Shown here: piece by piece, positions 7,228-15,966 of the stretch
How the letters are laid out: every line of letters begins with the position of its first letter
Numbering within the stretch: position 1 is the first letter of the stretch
Origin: Anderseniella sp963700735
GTDB taxonomy: Bacteria > Pseudomonadota > Alphaproteobacteria > Rhizobiales > Aestuariivirgaceae
NCBI GenBank assembly: GCA_963700735.1
Contig: CAVOYR010000007.1
Coordinates: forward strand, 1-64,000
DNA length: 64,000 nucleotides
Direction of reading: 5' to 3'
Notes under the pieces: generated by a model
The model's input: the letters and a program-made list of their open reading frames with translations, nothing else
The model's database searches: none
What the model was told of the DNA's origin: nothing
Position numbers and translations under genes: made by a program

Positions 7228-10200
7228 GCTGGGCCGGGGTCAGCACCTGGCCATTGGTCACCGGTGTACCGTTGGCCAGCGTCACGGTGCCCAGCACCGG
7301 CAAGCCGGTCACGGTGATCGTCAGCGGATCACCATCGGGATCGAGCGCAGAAACACCCAGCGGCGTGTTGGTGCTCTCCTCGTCGACGGTCAGCGTGGCC
7401 GAGCCCGCGGTCGGCCAGTCGTTCACCAGGTTCACCGAGATGGTGGAGATTGCAACATTGGAGTCCGGACCACCGTCGTTGACCGAGACCTCGATGACGC
7501 GGTTCGTAGCGACATTGGAGTAGGTGGCAAAGCTGATCTGTTCGATCGCCTGCTGGTACTGCGCCAGCGATGCCGTGCCGCTCAGTGTGAGGACACCGGT
7601 CAGCGGATTGTACGCCGAGGCGGTAATGCCGCCTGGCAAGGCGCCCTGGACCGACAGGCTATCGCCGACCTGGTGGTTGGTCAGCACGATCGTGGCCGAC
7701 GCGATGGTCGTTCCGTCCGGATCGGTGATGCTGACATCGGGGCTTGCGATGGCCACGAGGGCATTCGTGTTGTCAACCGAGGTCGCGAAGTCGTAGGGCG
7801 GCGTGTAGGTGGTCGCAATATTCACGTTGTCGACGAAGAACCTGTCGTTGCTGTTGTGGAACGACGGGGACGTCTCGAACCGGATGGCGAAACTGGGTGA
7901 GATGTACGCACTGATGTCAGCCGTGAAAGTGGCGTAGGTCGCGCTGTTCGCAGGACCTGCGATACGGCCGATCTCGACAAAATTTACCCCGTCGGAAGAT
8001 GCAAGGATGCGGACGTAGTCATTGGCGTCGTCAAAGCTCTCGGTGCGATAGTCGAAGGTTATCGATGCAGTTTCTGCGCCCGACAGGTCAGCCGATCGCG
8101 TGACCTGTGCGCCATCATCGTCGAGGAACAGCGACGTATCGCCACCATCGGTTATCGTATCAATATCACCGTCATTCGCACCACCGATCGACGTCTCGAC
8201 CCAACCGGAAGTCCACTGGCTGCCACCATTGGCATAACCGCCTTCAAAGTTGTCCGACGGGCTCTGAGGTGGATTGCCATCGGTCGAATCCAGGTCAAGG
8301 ACCGGTGCGGGATAGACCCCGTTGATTACCACGGTAACAGTGGCGGTGCTGGTCAGTCCGCCTTCATCTTCAACCGTGTAGACGAATGAATCGGTAATCG
8401 TGCTGTCCAGCGGCACGGAATTGAACTGGCCGTTGGGATTGTACGCATATGTCCCGTCAGCATTGAGTGTTACCAGCGCGCCCGATGCGAGGGTAACCTG
8501 GCTGCCGATACCGGTCGCCACGCCGTTGATCTCCGTAACGGTGAGGACATCGCCTTCCGGGTCATAGTCGGGGGTACCGTCGCTCAGCACATTGCCGTTG
8601 GTCGGCCCGGCGTCATCAGCATCGACGGTCAACAGGTCACCGATTGCCACGGGGGCATCGTTGGCGCCATTGATGGTAATCGTTATGTTCCGGGTCGAGC
8701 CGTCTATGGAGCTGACGGTGATCACGTCGGTGAGCGTTTCACCGGCATCCAGCGCGTTGATCGCCGGGTTGAGATTGCTGGCCGTGTAGGTCCAGCCACC
8801 GAACGGATTGATCGTTACCGCGCCATAGGTGCCGCCATAGGTGCCGTCGACGAAGCGCGCCTCGCCCGCATCCGGATCGGTAATAGTCAGCGTCCCGCCC
8901 GTGGTCAGGTTGAACGGCGCGGAATCCTCGGTCACCGAACCGGCGTCGGTGCCGCCAATGACAGCATCCGGCGTTTCCACGTGAACGATGGCTTCACCGA
9001 CATTCGAACTGGTGGTGCCGTCATTTACAGTGATGTCGAACTGGCGGTCACCCGTCGTCGGTGTACCGGCGTTGTTGTCGTAGGTGATGGAAGCAATCAG
9101 CGCTTCCCACGCTGCCTGTGGCGCCGACCCGCCGCCCTGCACGGTGATGGTGAAGACATCAGGGGTGCCACTCTGATTGTAATTCACCGAGAAATTGGTG
9201 CCGCCTGCGCTGACGATCGTACCGGTCGCATTGGTACCAAGCGGGAAGTTGGCCCCGCCTATCGACAGGATTTCGGAGTTGCCATTTACAATCCCGGTGC
9301 CCTTGATCGACATCGAGACAAGATTGGGCAAATCCAGGTCTTCGATGGCGACATCGCTGTCGGAGATGTGAACAGGCATACCAGTCGAGGGGTCGAAGTA
9401 GGCATCGAAGCCGAAATTGTCGAAACCGCCGCCTGAATTGTCCGGGTCGAGATTCAGCTTCGGAGCGCCATTGGTATACATGGCGACCATGCCAACCGCC
9501 GTCTCGCCGGCCGGATTGGTCACTTCGTAGGTGAACGTATCATGCTTGATCAGGTTGCCGTTCGGATTAACCGTCAGCGTCTTGTCCACGTTCAGCGTCA
9601 CGATGGCGCCGTTGGGCAATGTTACCGAGCCGCCTGGCGCAACATTCACACCATTGATCTTCGTGATCGTCAGATCGGCAATCGTGTAGGTGTCGCTGAA
9701 ATCGTTGGCCAGAGGGTTGATCGTCACCGAGGCGTTCGGCGTGGTAAACACCTCGTCGTCGAACGCTGCCAGCACGCTCTGGAAACTGTTTTCCCGGACG
9801 ATCAGCCAGGAATCCCACACCGCATCGCCCGTATCGGCGATGCCGATCTTGATATCCGTAGCAACGCCAATTTGCAGGTTGATGTTGACCGACAGGGTAA
9901 CGGTGTAGCCGTCCATCTGGGTCGGCTGAGTGGTGCGGCTGACATACAGCGACCGGTTGGCGGATTCGAACACGCCATCGGTTGGATCGTGGGTCGAGTT
10001 CGGATCATTGGCATCGTTGCCATTGGTCGGGTTGATGGTGCCTGCAGCGTTTATCGTATCGATACCGATCTGCTGGCCGTCAGTTGTCAGGGCATAGTTG
10101 ACCCCATTGATCCAGATGCCGATGGAGTCGTTGAAGCCGGCATAAACGTATTCATTGTACTCGTCCGACCCGAACATGAACTGGATCGTCAGGATGCCGG

Positions 10201-11461
10201 TCGTGGACGTGATGTTTGCTTCAAGGAAGGAGGCGTCAAACGTCGAGATACCGTCTTCCAGCGAGTTGAAGTCCGGATCGTTGTCGGTTGCGCCGGCCGC
10301 CGTGATATTCGTACCGAAGCCGGGAGACTGCGCGGTACCGACAATACCGTTGGCATTGCCGGTCGAGAAGATCACGCCAGAATCGAAGCCGAGAAACGCC
10401 GAGCCGGCACCGTCGAGTGCGCCGGCGAAAGTGGCTGCCTGCGATGCTGCGCCGGTATAGCTTGCCGAGTTGATGATCACTCCGGCACCGAAGATCGTAT
10501 TGGCCAGCGTTATCGCCTGGTTTGACGACGGCACCACGACCTCGCTCTGGATCAGTTCGAGCAGGCCTTCGTAATTGTCGACCACGACTTCTTCGGCCTG
10601 GACGTTGCCGGCAGACACTTCAAGGTCCCAGTCTCCGCCAAGTACACCACTACCGGTCGGATCGTTGGACGCAGCGACATCAGCACCGGTTGCGATTGCC
10701 AAGGCTGCCATGGCAGGTGCACCCATTTCACCGGCGCCAAAGTCGCACCCATAGATCAGCAGGTCGGCGTTTTCTGACAACGCCTCACCGATGCTGGCAA
10801 GCTGGCTCGCATAGGCGCCTTCAATGCTGTCCTGGTTGACGGTCGAGGTACCCAGATAGAATTCACCTTCCACACCATGCGAAATGATGTGGATGGCAGA
10901 AATGCCGCCCTGCCCTTCAAGCACGGACGCCATGAACTCGATGCCGTCCAATCGGGGGTTGACAATGTGAACCTGGAACGACGGGTCGATCGACTGGAGA
11001 ATGACATCGATGTCAGCGATACCACCATCGATGAACACGACCTGAATACCATCGGCTGTCTGCTCCAGGCTGATAGGCATTGCGGGGTCCAGGTATCCTG
11101 CCGGCACCTTGGCGAGCAGCTTATCATCCGGCTCCCGGACAGTTGCGTTATCGAGCGTAGCGATGGTTCCGGCAATCACCCGGCTTGCCGTGTCCAGACT
11201 TGCCCAGCTGGTGTTCAGGCTTTGATTACCAACCGACACGATTTCGTTGCGATCGGGGTCAAAAAGCACTGGTTCGCCGGCATCGGCGTCATCTGTCAAC
11301 CGGATCTGGAAGACCTGCGGACCCTCACCGAACAGCCCGGGCAATGTCACTTCGAGGACATCACCAGTTGATAGTGGTGCTTCGGCAACGAATCCGAAAA
11401 CACCATAATTATCAACGGGTTCCTCAATAAGAAACACCTTGGCTTCGTAACCAGAACGCAT
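7178..11461 (-). CDS. Giant RTX-type secreted protein, N-terminal part (DUF4347, choice-of-anchor L)
   Basis: These are the first 1427 residues of a protein of about 2028 residues. There is no signal peptide, as expected for type I secretion. About residues 140-305 form a DUF4347 domain (VVFIDGGIADIDVIL, ISAIHIISHGVEGEFYLG, LLIYGCDFGAGEMG). About 310-570 form a choice-of-anchor L domain (LANTIFGAGVIINSASYTG, FMFGSDEYNEYVYAGF). Next come cadherin/tandem-95-like repeats and a galactose-binding-like segment. A good ribosome site (AAAGGAG) precedes the ATG at 11461. The frame ends at TGA 7178-7180, inside the phrase YDAPADYNGT; dropping one base near 7182 joins it to DDPGDFTYAVTDG in the next frame. 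So one gene of 5377-11461 is interrupted by a one-base insertion, real or an assembly error. Confidence 0.87.
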   Translation of the reverse strand: MRSGYEAKVFLIEEPVDNYGVFGFVAEAPLSTGDVLEVTLPGLFGEGPQVFQIRLTDDADAGEPVLFDPDRNEIVSVGNQSLNTSWASLDTASRVIAGTIATLDNATVREPDDKLLAKVPAGYLDPAMPISLEQTADGIQVVFIDGGIADIDVILQSIDPSFQVHIVNPRLDGIEFMASVLEGQGGISAIHIISHGVEGEFYLGTSTVNQDSIEGAYASQLASIGEALSENADLLIYGCDFGAGEMGAPAMAALAIATGADVAASNDPTGSGVLGGDWDLEVSAGNVQAEEVVVDNYEGLLELIQSEVVVPSSNQAITLANTIFGAGVIINSASYTGAASQAATFAGALDGAGSAFLGFDSGVIFSTGNANGIVGTAQSPGFGTNITAAGATDNDPDFNSLEDGISTFDASFLEANITSTTGILTIQFMFGSDEYNEYVYAGFNDSIGIWINGVNYALTTDGQQIGIDTINAAGTINPTNGNDANDPNSTHDPTDGVFESANRSLYVSRTTQPTQMDGYTVTLSVNINLQIGVATDIKIGIADTGDAVWDSWLIVRENSFQSVLAAFDDEVFTTPNASVTINPLANDFSDTYTIADLTITKINGVNVAPGGSVTLPNGAIVTLNVDKTLTVNPNGNLIKHDTFTYEVTNPAGETAVGMVAMYTNGAPKLNLDPDNSGGGFDNFGFDAYFDPSTGMPVHISDSDVAIEDLDLPNLVSMSIKGTGIVNGNSEILSIGGANFPLGTNATGTIVSAGGTNFSVNYNQSGTPDVFTITVQGGGSAPQAAWEALIASITYDNNAGTPTTGDRQFDITVNDGTTSSNVGEAIVHVETPDAVIGGTDAGSVTEDSAPFNLTTGGTLTITDPDAGEARFVDGTYGGTYGAVTINPFGGWTYTASNLNPAINALDAGETLTDVITVSSIDGSTRNITITINGANDAPVAIGDLLTVDADDAGPTNGNVLSDGTPDYDPEGDVLTVTEINGVATGIGSQVTLASGALVTLNADGTYAYNPNGQFNSVPLDSTITDSFVYTVEDEGGLTSTATVTVVINGVYPAPVLDLDSTDGNPPQSPSDNFEGGYANGGSQWTSGWVETSIGGANDGDIDTITDGGDTSLFLDDDGAQVTRSADLSGAETASITFDYRTESFDDANDYVRILASSDGVNFVEIGRIAGPANSATYATFTADISAYISPSFAIRFETSPSFHNSNDRFFVDNVNIATTYTPPYDFATSVDNTNALVAIASPDVSITDPDGTTIASATIVLTNHQVGDSLSVQGALPGGITASAYNPLTGVLTLSGTASLAQYQQAIEQISFATYSNVATNRVIEVSVNDGGPDSNVAISTISVNLVNDWPTAGSATLTVDEESTNTPLGVSALDPDGDPLTITVTGLPVLGTVTLANGTPVTNGQVLTPAQLAGLQYDAPADYNGTG

Positions 11462-11818
11462 AACTCCACTCCTTTAGCGATAGCTCTGCGCGCCATCTGC
11501 TACGAATGGTTATGCGGCCTGATGCGTTAATTTTGGCTCAAGAGACTTGACCTAGAAGTCAAAGGTCGCCCGGGGAGCGGTTCGTGGTGTCCGAAATCTC
11601 TGAACCAGAGCGTACTCCAGTAGCCAGAAGCATCCTTGAGATCACCAGTCGTGATGTAAGAAAACACCTAACCGCTATGGATTCCGGTCAAGACCCGAGA
11701 GGTCACTTCGTTTCCCTTGCCGATCACGATATGCAACGCGCCCGCTCCAGGCGGCAGCCAGCCTTCACCAATTGTGAACGTGTTGGGCAGGATGGCGATC
11801 AGCTCCGCTGTGATGTAG
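11462..11818. other. Upstream region of the RTX gene
   Basis: About 360 bases between the RTX gene start and the small membrane gene at 11819. The RTX ribosome site AAAGGAG lies just upstream of 11461. A minus-strand open frame (up to 60 residues from an ATG at 11850 to a stop at 11668, with LPNTFTIGEGWLPPGAGALH) looks coding in composition but overlaps the gene upstream and has no ribosome site, so it is left uncalled. The reverse-strand frames look random. Confidence 0.4.
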
Positions 11819-12088
11819 TCAGCGTCCGTCAATAAAGCTGCGACAGGCATCGAAATTGTCAAAGCTGCGCATACCTCGTTGCGTGAGCGCGGCAACACTG
11901 CCGTCACAATAATGAAGCACTCGATTACCGCGATACCAGGTCTTCGATACGATCAGGTCTTGATCGAGAGCTACTTGCTCGCGGTACTTCGAGTAGGCAA
12001 GCCTTTGACGGAGTTTCGGCACCAGCATGAAGCCGGCAAGGAATATCAGCGCGCCAACTATTGCCGGCACCACGGTGATCTCAACCAT
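11819..12088 (-). CDS. Small single-span membrane protein, paralogue of 21494-21772
   Basis: An 89-residue protein starting MVEITVVPAIVGALIF. One N-terminal membrane helix (about 5-23) is followed by a basic stretch (KLRQRLAYSKYREQ) and a soluble C-terminal region. That region, YRGNRVLHYCDGSVAALTQ and then FDNFDACRSFIDGR, matches the C-terminal part of the protein at 21494-21772 (YRGRRVFHYSDGGVVAETK, FESFDAYRYHVDRR). The shared pattern is YRGxRVxHYxDGxV, then a short loop and FxxFDAxR. The start was chosen by alignment to that paralogue; a longer start at 12184 is open but adds an unlikely basic leader. No family name is recognised. The soluble part is predicted cytoplasmic by the positive-inside rule. 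Function unknown. Confidence 0.65.
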   Translation of the reverse strand: MVEITVVPAIVGALIFLAGFMLVPKLRQRLAYSKYREQVALDQDLIVSKTWYRGNRVLHYCDGSVAALTQRGMRSFDNFDACRSFIDGR

Positions 12089-12222
12089 CGACGGACCGGA
12101 CCGACATGCTGTCAACCACTCAGGATGGCTGTTTTGCCATCGTGTGTAGCAGTCCAACTTTCGCGCGCCGTGATAGGTGGACACGACGAAACAAAGAGCC
12201 TCTAGTAATATTCAAGGCATTT

Positions 12223-12242
12223 GGGTCTGCCTAGACCCTTTT
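12223..12242. terminator. Possible terminator hairpin
   Basis: GGGTCT and AGACCC (6-bp perfect stem, 4-base loop) are followed on the plus strand by TTTT. The stem is short. No gene ends just before it on the plus strand, so it may instead be a promoter-proximal or leader element of the phasin-like gene. Confidence 0.3.
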
Positions 12243-12346
12243 CGTCAGTCGTAATGCGTTATTGCTTTCGCGCCGAACTCTCGGCCGGGGGGTCGGACGA
12301 ATCCCGATGCCACCTCCCCGTAACCCTCAACAAGCGGAGTGCAATC

Positions 12347-12808
12347 ATGTCCAACAGCGAGCGAAATCAACCGCAAGAAACTGTTCAATCTCAATCAAGC
12401 GACGCAATACCAGATGCGCCCTCCGCGATGGCGCTTCTCTTCGGGTGGAACATGGAACTCGCGCAGTTCTATTTCCGACGCTATCAGCAGTATTGGACAT
12501 TGCCGCTCAATGTTCGTGCCTGGCAGTCAGCCGAGGAATTGCAGGCCGTACAGGCAGAATTTCTGCAAAATCTTATGGCTGATTATCGCGAGAACGCTAT
12601 TCGACTTTCCCGGATCGCCAATGGACCGACATCTACCGCCGCTCTCGACACGACGTATGAGGCACGACTTCTGAAAGCGCAGGACGACGCTGAAGCAATC
12701 ATTGCCCAGGCCAGATTGCAGGCTACCCGTATTCTGGAGTCCGTGCAGAAGCAGATCGACAAGAACGAAGCGCTGCCAAAACCTCAACCTAGCAAGAAGC
12801 AGGCTTAA
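12347..12808 (+). CDS. Phasin-like small cytoplasmic protein
   Basis: A 153-residue protein starting MSNSERNQPQ. A GGAG ribosome site lies about 8 bases before this ATG, which is why the upstream in-frame ATG at 12221 is rejected. After a polar, disordered N-terminus, residues about 28-85 form amphipathic helices (WNMELAQFYFRRYQQYW, AEELQAVQAEFLQNL). Residues about 100-140 form a second charged helix with coiled-coil character (LLKAQDDAEAIIAQARLQ). The tail is KPQPSKKQA. The size, the helical pattern and the AEFLQ...MADY segment resemble phasin-family proteins that coat polyhydroxyalkanoate granules, but the match is by pattern only. No PHA genes are adjacent. It could equally be an unrelated coiled-coil protein. 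Confidence 0.55.
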   Translation: MSNSERNQPQETVQSQSSDAIPDAPSAMALLFGWNMELAQFYFRRYQQYWTLPLNVRAWQSAEELQAVQAEFLQNLMADYRENAIRLSRIANGPTSTAALDTTYEARLLKAQDDAEAIIAQARLQATRILESVQKQIDKNEALPKPQPSKKQA

Positions 12809-12885
12809 ATTAGTGCAGTTTGGACTAAAGGATAGATGAGAGCGCCGGGAGCATCTTCAACGCTTTACGGCGCGGGAAGTCTTTT

Positions 12886-12904
12886 GCGTTGATTGCATCA
12901 ACGC
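12886..12904. repeat. Perfect inverted repeat in a convergent gap
   Basis: GCGTTGAT and ATCAACGC form an 8-bp perfect inverted repeat around TGC. It sits between the ends of the phasin-like gene (+) and the phosphatase gene (-). There is no U-tract, so it is a weak terminator candidate. It resembles an FNR box but has a 3-base rather than 4-base spacer and is not upstream of a gene. Confidence 0.4.
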
Positions 12905-12950
12905 CACAGCACGATGCATATAACACCAGCGGATTAGCCATAGACGCGGG

Positions 12951-13717
12951 TCAGGTGGAAAGGAACCGCACGTCGGCGCCTTCGAGAACAGCGCACGTCA
13001 GCCTACCAGTCACGTAGGCCCCGGTATCAATGCCGATGCGGTGCACTTCTATCTCCGGTTCCTGTGTCGGTGTGTGGCCATGCACCACGATCTTCTCCAG
13101 CGGCCGGCCCCAGTCCAGGAACGGATCACGGATCCAGTACAGGTCGTCATCCACCTGGTCCGCCAGCGGCACGGACGGTTTGACGCCTGCATGGGCGAAG
13201 AAATATTCACCAGCGGTGGCAAACCGCTGCAGGCCGTCGAGAAACGCCACGTGACTTTCAGGTATCGCGTCGCGGAACTGCGCCTGCGCCTCTTCCTGGT
13301 CGCCTTCTGCCACGGGCAGCCTGATCTTCAGGCCGTACGAGAACAGGGTCTCGGACCCACCATACTGGCCCCATGAACCGATCACCGACGCATCGTGCTG
13401 AGGAAGGCTTGCATCATCACCTCGTGGTTACCACGCAGGCAGATCCGCTTGTTGGCCACGCTTGGTACGTCAATCAGCCAGTCGATCACCTGCTTCGAGG
13501 ACGGGCCGCGATCAACATAGTCGCCCAGGAACACCTCGAGGGTCTTGTCAACTGGCCGGTCGGAGAGGTCTTGCGCAATCTGTCCGTACAATCGCTGCAG
13601 CAGGTCAACACGACCATGCACGTCGCCGATTGCGTACACCCGCACGCCCTCAGGCAGGCGGGCCACGGGCGCAGCGGCAGCAGACGGGCGCAACTTGTTG
13701 ATGAGATTCCTGATCAT
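12951..13717 (-). pseudogene. PPP-family metallophosphoesterase, frameshifted
   Basis: A serine/threonine-protein-phosphatase-type metallophosphoesterase of about 255 residues. The first frame, from the ATG at 13717 (MIRNLINKLRP), carries the metal-binding motifs GDVHGR, GDYVDRGP and RGNHE. At about 13395 one base is missing (expected ...FLS-x-DASVIGSW). The rest of the protein continues in the next frame with SVIGSWGQYGG, FFAHAGVKP and VVHGHTP. All five PPP metal/phosphate motifs are present once the frame is repaired. The single deletion suggests recent loss or sequencing error. The substrate is unknown; related enzymes dephosphorylate Ser/Thr phosphoproteins or diadenosine tetraphosphate. 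A GTG 27 bases upstream is an alternative start. A 60-base relic of the 3' end exists at 4714-4773. Confidence 0.8.
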
Positions 13718-13973
13718 GGCCCGCTTGGGTTGGAGGTGCCGCACTCATCGCCGGCGTGTCGCCAGCTCCTGTCATCGTCAGTCTTATAGACCAAAGACAG
13801 CGATGATCAACGAAGGTCCTTCGCACAACCCTGCAAGGCTTGCCATAAAGCGAAAACTCCAGAACTATCAATGCATAGATTTTATCGGAACAATCGTTGT
13901 GGTTCGCAACCCGTACCGAGGTGGTCCAATCCGCCCATGAGTTGGCTGTTGCACCATCGAGGATCATGAAGCC

Positions 13974-14333
13974 ATGACGGCAGCATCGATACCCCCGAAA
14001 CCGGCTAGCCGCTGGGCTGCACCTGTCCTGGCATTGGCAGGAATGTTTTGGGCCGCGACGGCATTCGCCAGCGAACAGCCCCAGCAATGCTGGCTGGCCT
14101 ATGAAGATTGCGCCCGCCAGGCCGCTGGAGACCCGACATGGCGGTCCGTCTGCTATGCCGACTTCTCAAGCTGCATCGGCAAGGAGCCATTGCCCGCTTG
14201 CCCGGCGTCAGGATCGCTCGATATCTGCATGGCCTATCGCGCAGATTGCCGCTCCTTTAGCGGGTCCGATGCAACGTTGCTGGATCAATGCGCCGATGAC
14301 TACGACGCATGCACCTTTGCCCACGGATGCTAG
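13974..14333 (+). CDS. Secreted protein with four C-x6-C motifs
   Basis: A 119-residue exported protein. A signal peptide covers about residues 1-32 (WAAPVLALAGMFWAATAFAS). The mature part has ten cysteines, eight of them in four similar motifs: CWLAYEDC, CYADFSSC, CMAYRADC and CADDYDAC. Each spans C-x6-C with an aromatic residue inside, and the protein ends AHGC. This regular spacing suggests a small disulphide-bonded repeat protein in the periplasm or outside the cell. A purine-rich GAGG lies upstream of the ATG. The secreted protein at 15449-15874 ends with a related pattern (CAQKSDAC, then DYEGC and YEGC). No known family is recognised. The gene stands alone, opposite to the DUF2189 gene. 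Confidence 0.7.
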   Translation: MTAASIPPKPASRWAAPVLALAGMFWAATAFASEQPQQCWLAYEDCARQAAGDPTWRSVCYADFSSCIGKEPLPACPASGSLDICMAYRADCRSFSGSDATLLDQCADDYDACTFAHGC

Positions 14334-14372
14334 GCGTGCCGTGATCAGTCAGTGACGTGCGATGATCCGTGC

Positions 14373-15152
14373 TCAGCCGACAGGTTGCAAGGCGCGGCGA
14401 TACAGGTGCCATGAGGCATGGCCCAGCACCGGCAGCGCGATCAGCAGCCCCAGAAACGCCGGAAGCATCGACACGAACAGCACCACCGCGATCAGTGCTG
14501 CCCAAAGCACCATGGTTGCCCGGTTCTGGCTTACCACGACAAGGCTGGTGATGATTGCTGTCATGAAGTCAACATCGCGGTCCAGCAGCAACGGCAAGCT
14601 GACCACCGTGATGGAAAACAGCGCAAAGGCAACCAGCGCGCCAACAGCCGAGCCTACTGCCAGCATCGCGATGCCTTGCGACGACAGCAGCAGGGAAAGC
14701 GTTTCGTGGCCGATGCCCGATTGCGAAAAGAAGATCGCGAAGATGCCGCGCGCGAGGATCATCCAGAAGCCGAAGATGACCAGCACCAGCACGGTGAGCG
14801 TCGAAATCTGGGCATTGCCATGGCCGCGCCACGCACCCAGCACCGCACCCCAGCTGACCGGCTCTCCCGCCTCGCGGCGCCGGCTGACCTCGTAGATGCC
14901 GACAGCGGCAAACGGTGCGAAAATCGGAAACCCTGCGGCAAGGGCGATGAACCAGAACAGCTTTCCACCCTGAACCATGCCGAAGTAAAGCGCCAGGCCC
15001 GCCGCCATGTAGACGAAAGCGAAAAACAGACCATAAGCCGGCATCGCCTTGAAGTCGGCCCAACCCGCCGCAAGTGCTGCGCGAAGGTCTGGCCAGCCAA
15101 GGTTCGACGTCACGTTGACCGGTGCAATTCCTGCGGTTTGTACAATAGCCAT
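14373..15152 (-). CDS. DUF2189 family integral membrane protein
   Basis: A 259-residue polytopic membrane protein with about six hydrophobic segments (roughly residues 40-60, 65-85, 120-145, 160-185, 190-210 and 218-240). The layout and the segments DLRAALAAGWADFKAMPAYGLFF, PVSWGAVLGAWR and SLPLLLDRDVDFMTAI match the DUF2189 family of alphaproteobacterial membrane proteins. Some relatives are annotated as cytochrome c oxidase subunit I-like, but there are no haem ligands here to support an oxidase role. An excellent GGAGG ribosome site precedes the ATG at 15152. It converges with the Cys-motif gene and is divergent from the gene at 15449. Function unknown. Confidence 0.85.
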   Translation of the reverse strand: MAIVQTAGIAPVNVTSNLGWPDLRAALAAGWADFKAMPAYGLFFAFVYMAAGLALYFGMVQGGKLFWFIALAAGFPIFAPFAAVGIYEVSRRREAGEPVSWGAVLGAWRGHGNAQISTLTVLVLVIFGFWMILARGIFAIFFSQSGIGHETLSLLLSSQGIAMLAVGSAVGALVAFALFSITVVSLPLLLDRDVDFMTAIITSLVVVSQNRATMVLWAALIAVVLFVSMLPAFLGLLIALPVLGHASWHLYRRALQPVG

Positions 15153-15448
15153 GACAAGCCTCCATCTGGATCAAGGGGTTTTGATGCATAAGGCCTGGAT
15201 GGTGTCACGGTTCTGGCCAATTCGGTCAGGACCGGCATTCCCCAGGTAAACAGTCGCGTGAGCTGATGATTGCCAGATCGAGCCGTTTGATCAAGATTTT
15301 TCCTACTTGTGCGCGCTCCCCGGCCGGAGCGGACTTGATCTGCCGCGGTGTCAGGCGGGCCAGACGTCGCCAAATTCGACAGGAGGGCCCCAGTTGTGCA
15401 TGCTGTCCGTATGGGGATGAGACACACAGTCACCAAGGAGTATTAGTA

Positions 15449-15874
15449 ATGAAATTTTTCAAACCATGTTTGACTGCGTCTGCATTGGCATTGAGCACCT
15501 TCGTAATGCTGTCGCCGATCGGCACGGCGTCCGCCATGACAATTACAACGGGCGGCATCGCCCAGGCGCTGTCCGGGGTTCAGACCGGCCTGCCGGTGAT
15601 CAAGGTCCAGCGTGGCAACCGGCGCTACAATCGCAACCGGCATGGCTACCGCTACCGCAACCGCCGCGGCCGGCACCGGCATTACTACAACGGCTATTGG
15701 TATGCGATGCCGTTCTGGCTTGGCGCGGCTGCAGCAGCAGGGGCGTACGCGGCCCCGGCACCGTCATATCGTGGTGGCGGCGGTTTCTGTGCCCAGAAGA
15801 GCGATGCCTGCGCCGACAACTGGGGCGCAAGCGGGCCTGACTATGAAGGCTGCATGCGCTATGAAGGCTGCTAG
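15449..15874 (+). CDS. Secreted Arg/Tyr/Gly-rich protein with C-terminal Cys motif
   Basis: A 141-residue exported protein. AAGGAG lies 9 bases upstream of the ATG, so this start is firm even though the frame is open further upstream. The signal peptide is about residues 1-28 (ASALALSTFVMLSPIGTASA). Next is a very basic Arg/Asn/Tyr-rich stretch (about 52-80: GNRRYNRNRHGYRYRNRRG), then YYNGYWYAMPFW and an Ala-rich hydrophobic patch. The C-terminus has five cysteines (FCAQKSDAC, DYEGCMRYEGC). The basic/Tyr part recalls BA14K-like lectin-type proteins of Brucella and other Rhizobiales, but the C-terminus differs and the assignment is not secure. A strong bidirectional terminator follows at 15911-15937. 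Confidence 0.7.
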   Translation: MKFFKPCLTASALALSTFVMLSPIGTASAMTITTGGIAQALSGVQTGLPVIKVQRGNRRYNRNRHGYRYRNRRGRHRHYYNGYWYAMPFWLGAAAAAGAYAAPAPSYRGGGGFCAQKSDACADNWGASGPDYEGCMRYEGC

Positions 15875-15910
15875 CCACCTGATGGTCTTTGGGCACTAGT
15901 AGCGAGCGCG

Positions 15911-15937
15911 ATGGCACCCTCCACCAGAGGGTGCCAT
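15911..15937. terminator. Bidirectional rho-independent terminator
   Basis: ATGGCACCCTC and GAGGGTGCCAT form an 11-bp perfect stem with a CACCA loop, followed by TTTAT-like sequence. It lies between the ends of the secreted-protein gene (+) and ectC (-) and can serve both. Confidence 0.8.
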
Positions 15938-15966
15938 TTATCGTTCAGCGGCATGCCATCCACCCA

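Noticed and set aside
6316..10525. Long plus-strand open frames opposite the RTX gene (such as 6316-7317 and 9542-10525)
   Set aside because: They mirror the repeated, GC-biased codons of the minus-strand gene, have no ribosome sites and show no family motif.
11668..11850. 60-residue minus-strand frame below the small membrane gene
   Set aside because: It overlaps the upstream gene and has no ribosome site; composition alone is not enough to call it.
12886..12904. FNR box at the GCGTTGAT-TGC-ATCAACGC palindrome
   Set aside because: The spacer is 3 rather than 4 bases and the site is between convergent gene ends, not upstream of a gene.
15285..15300. TTGATCAA as an FNR half-site upstream of 15449
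   Set aside because: It lacks the 4-base spacer and second half-site of an FNR/FixK box.
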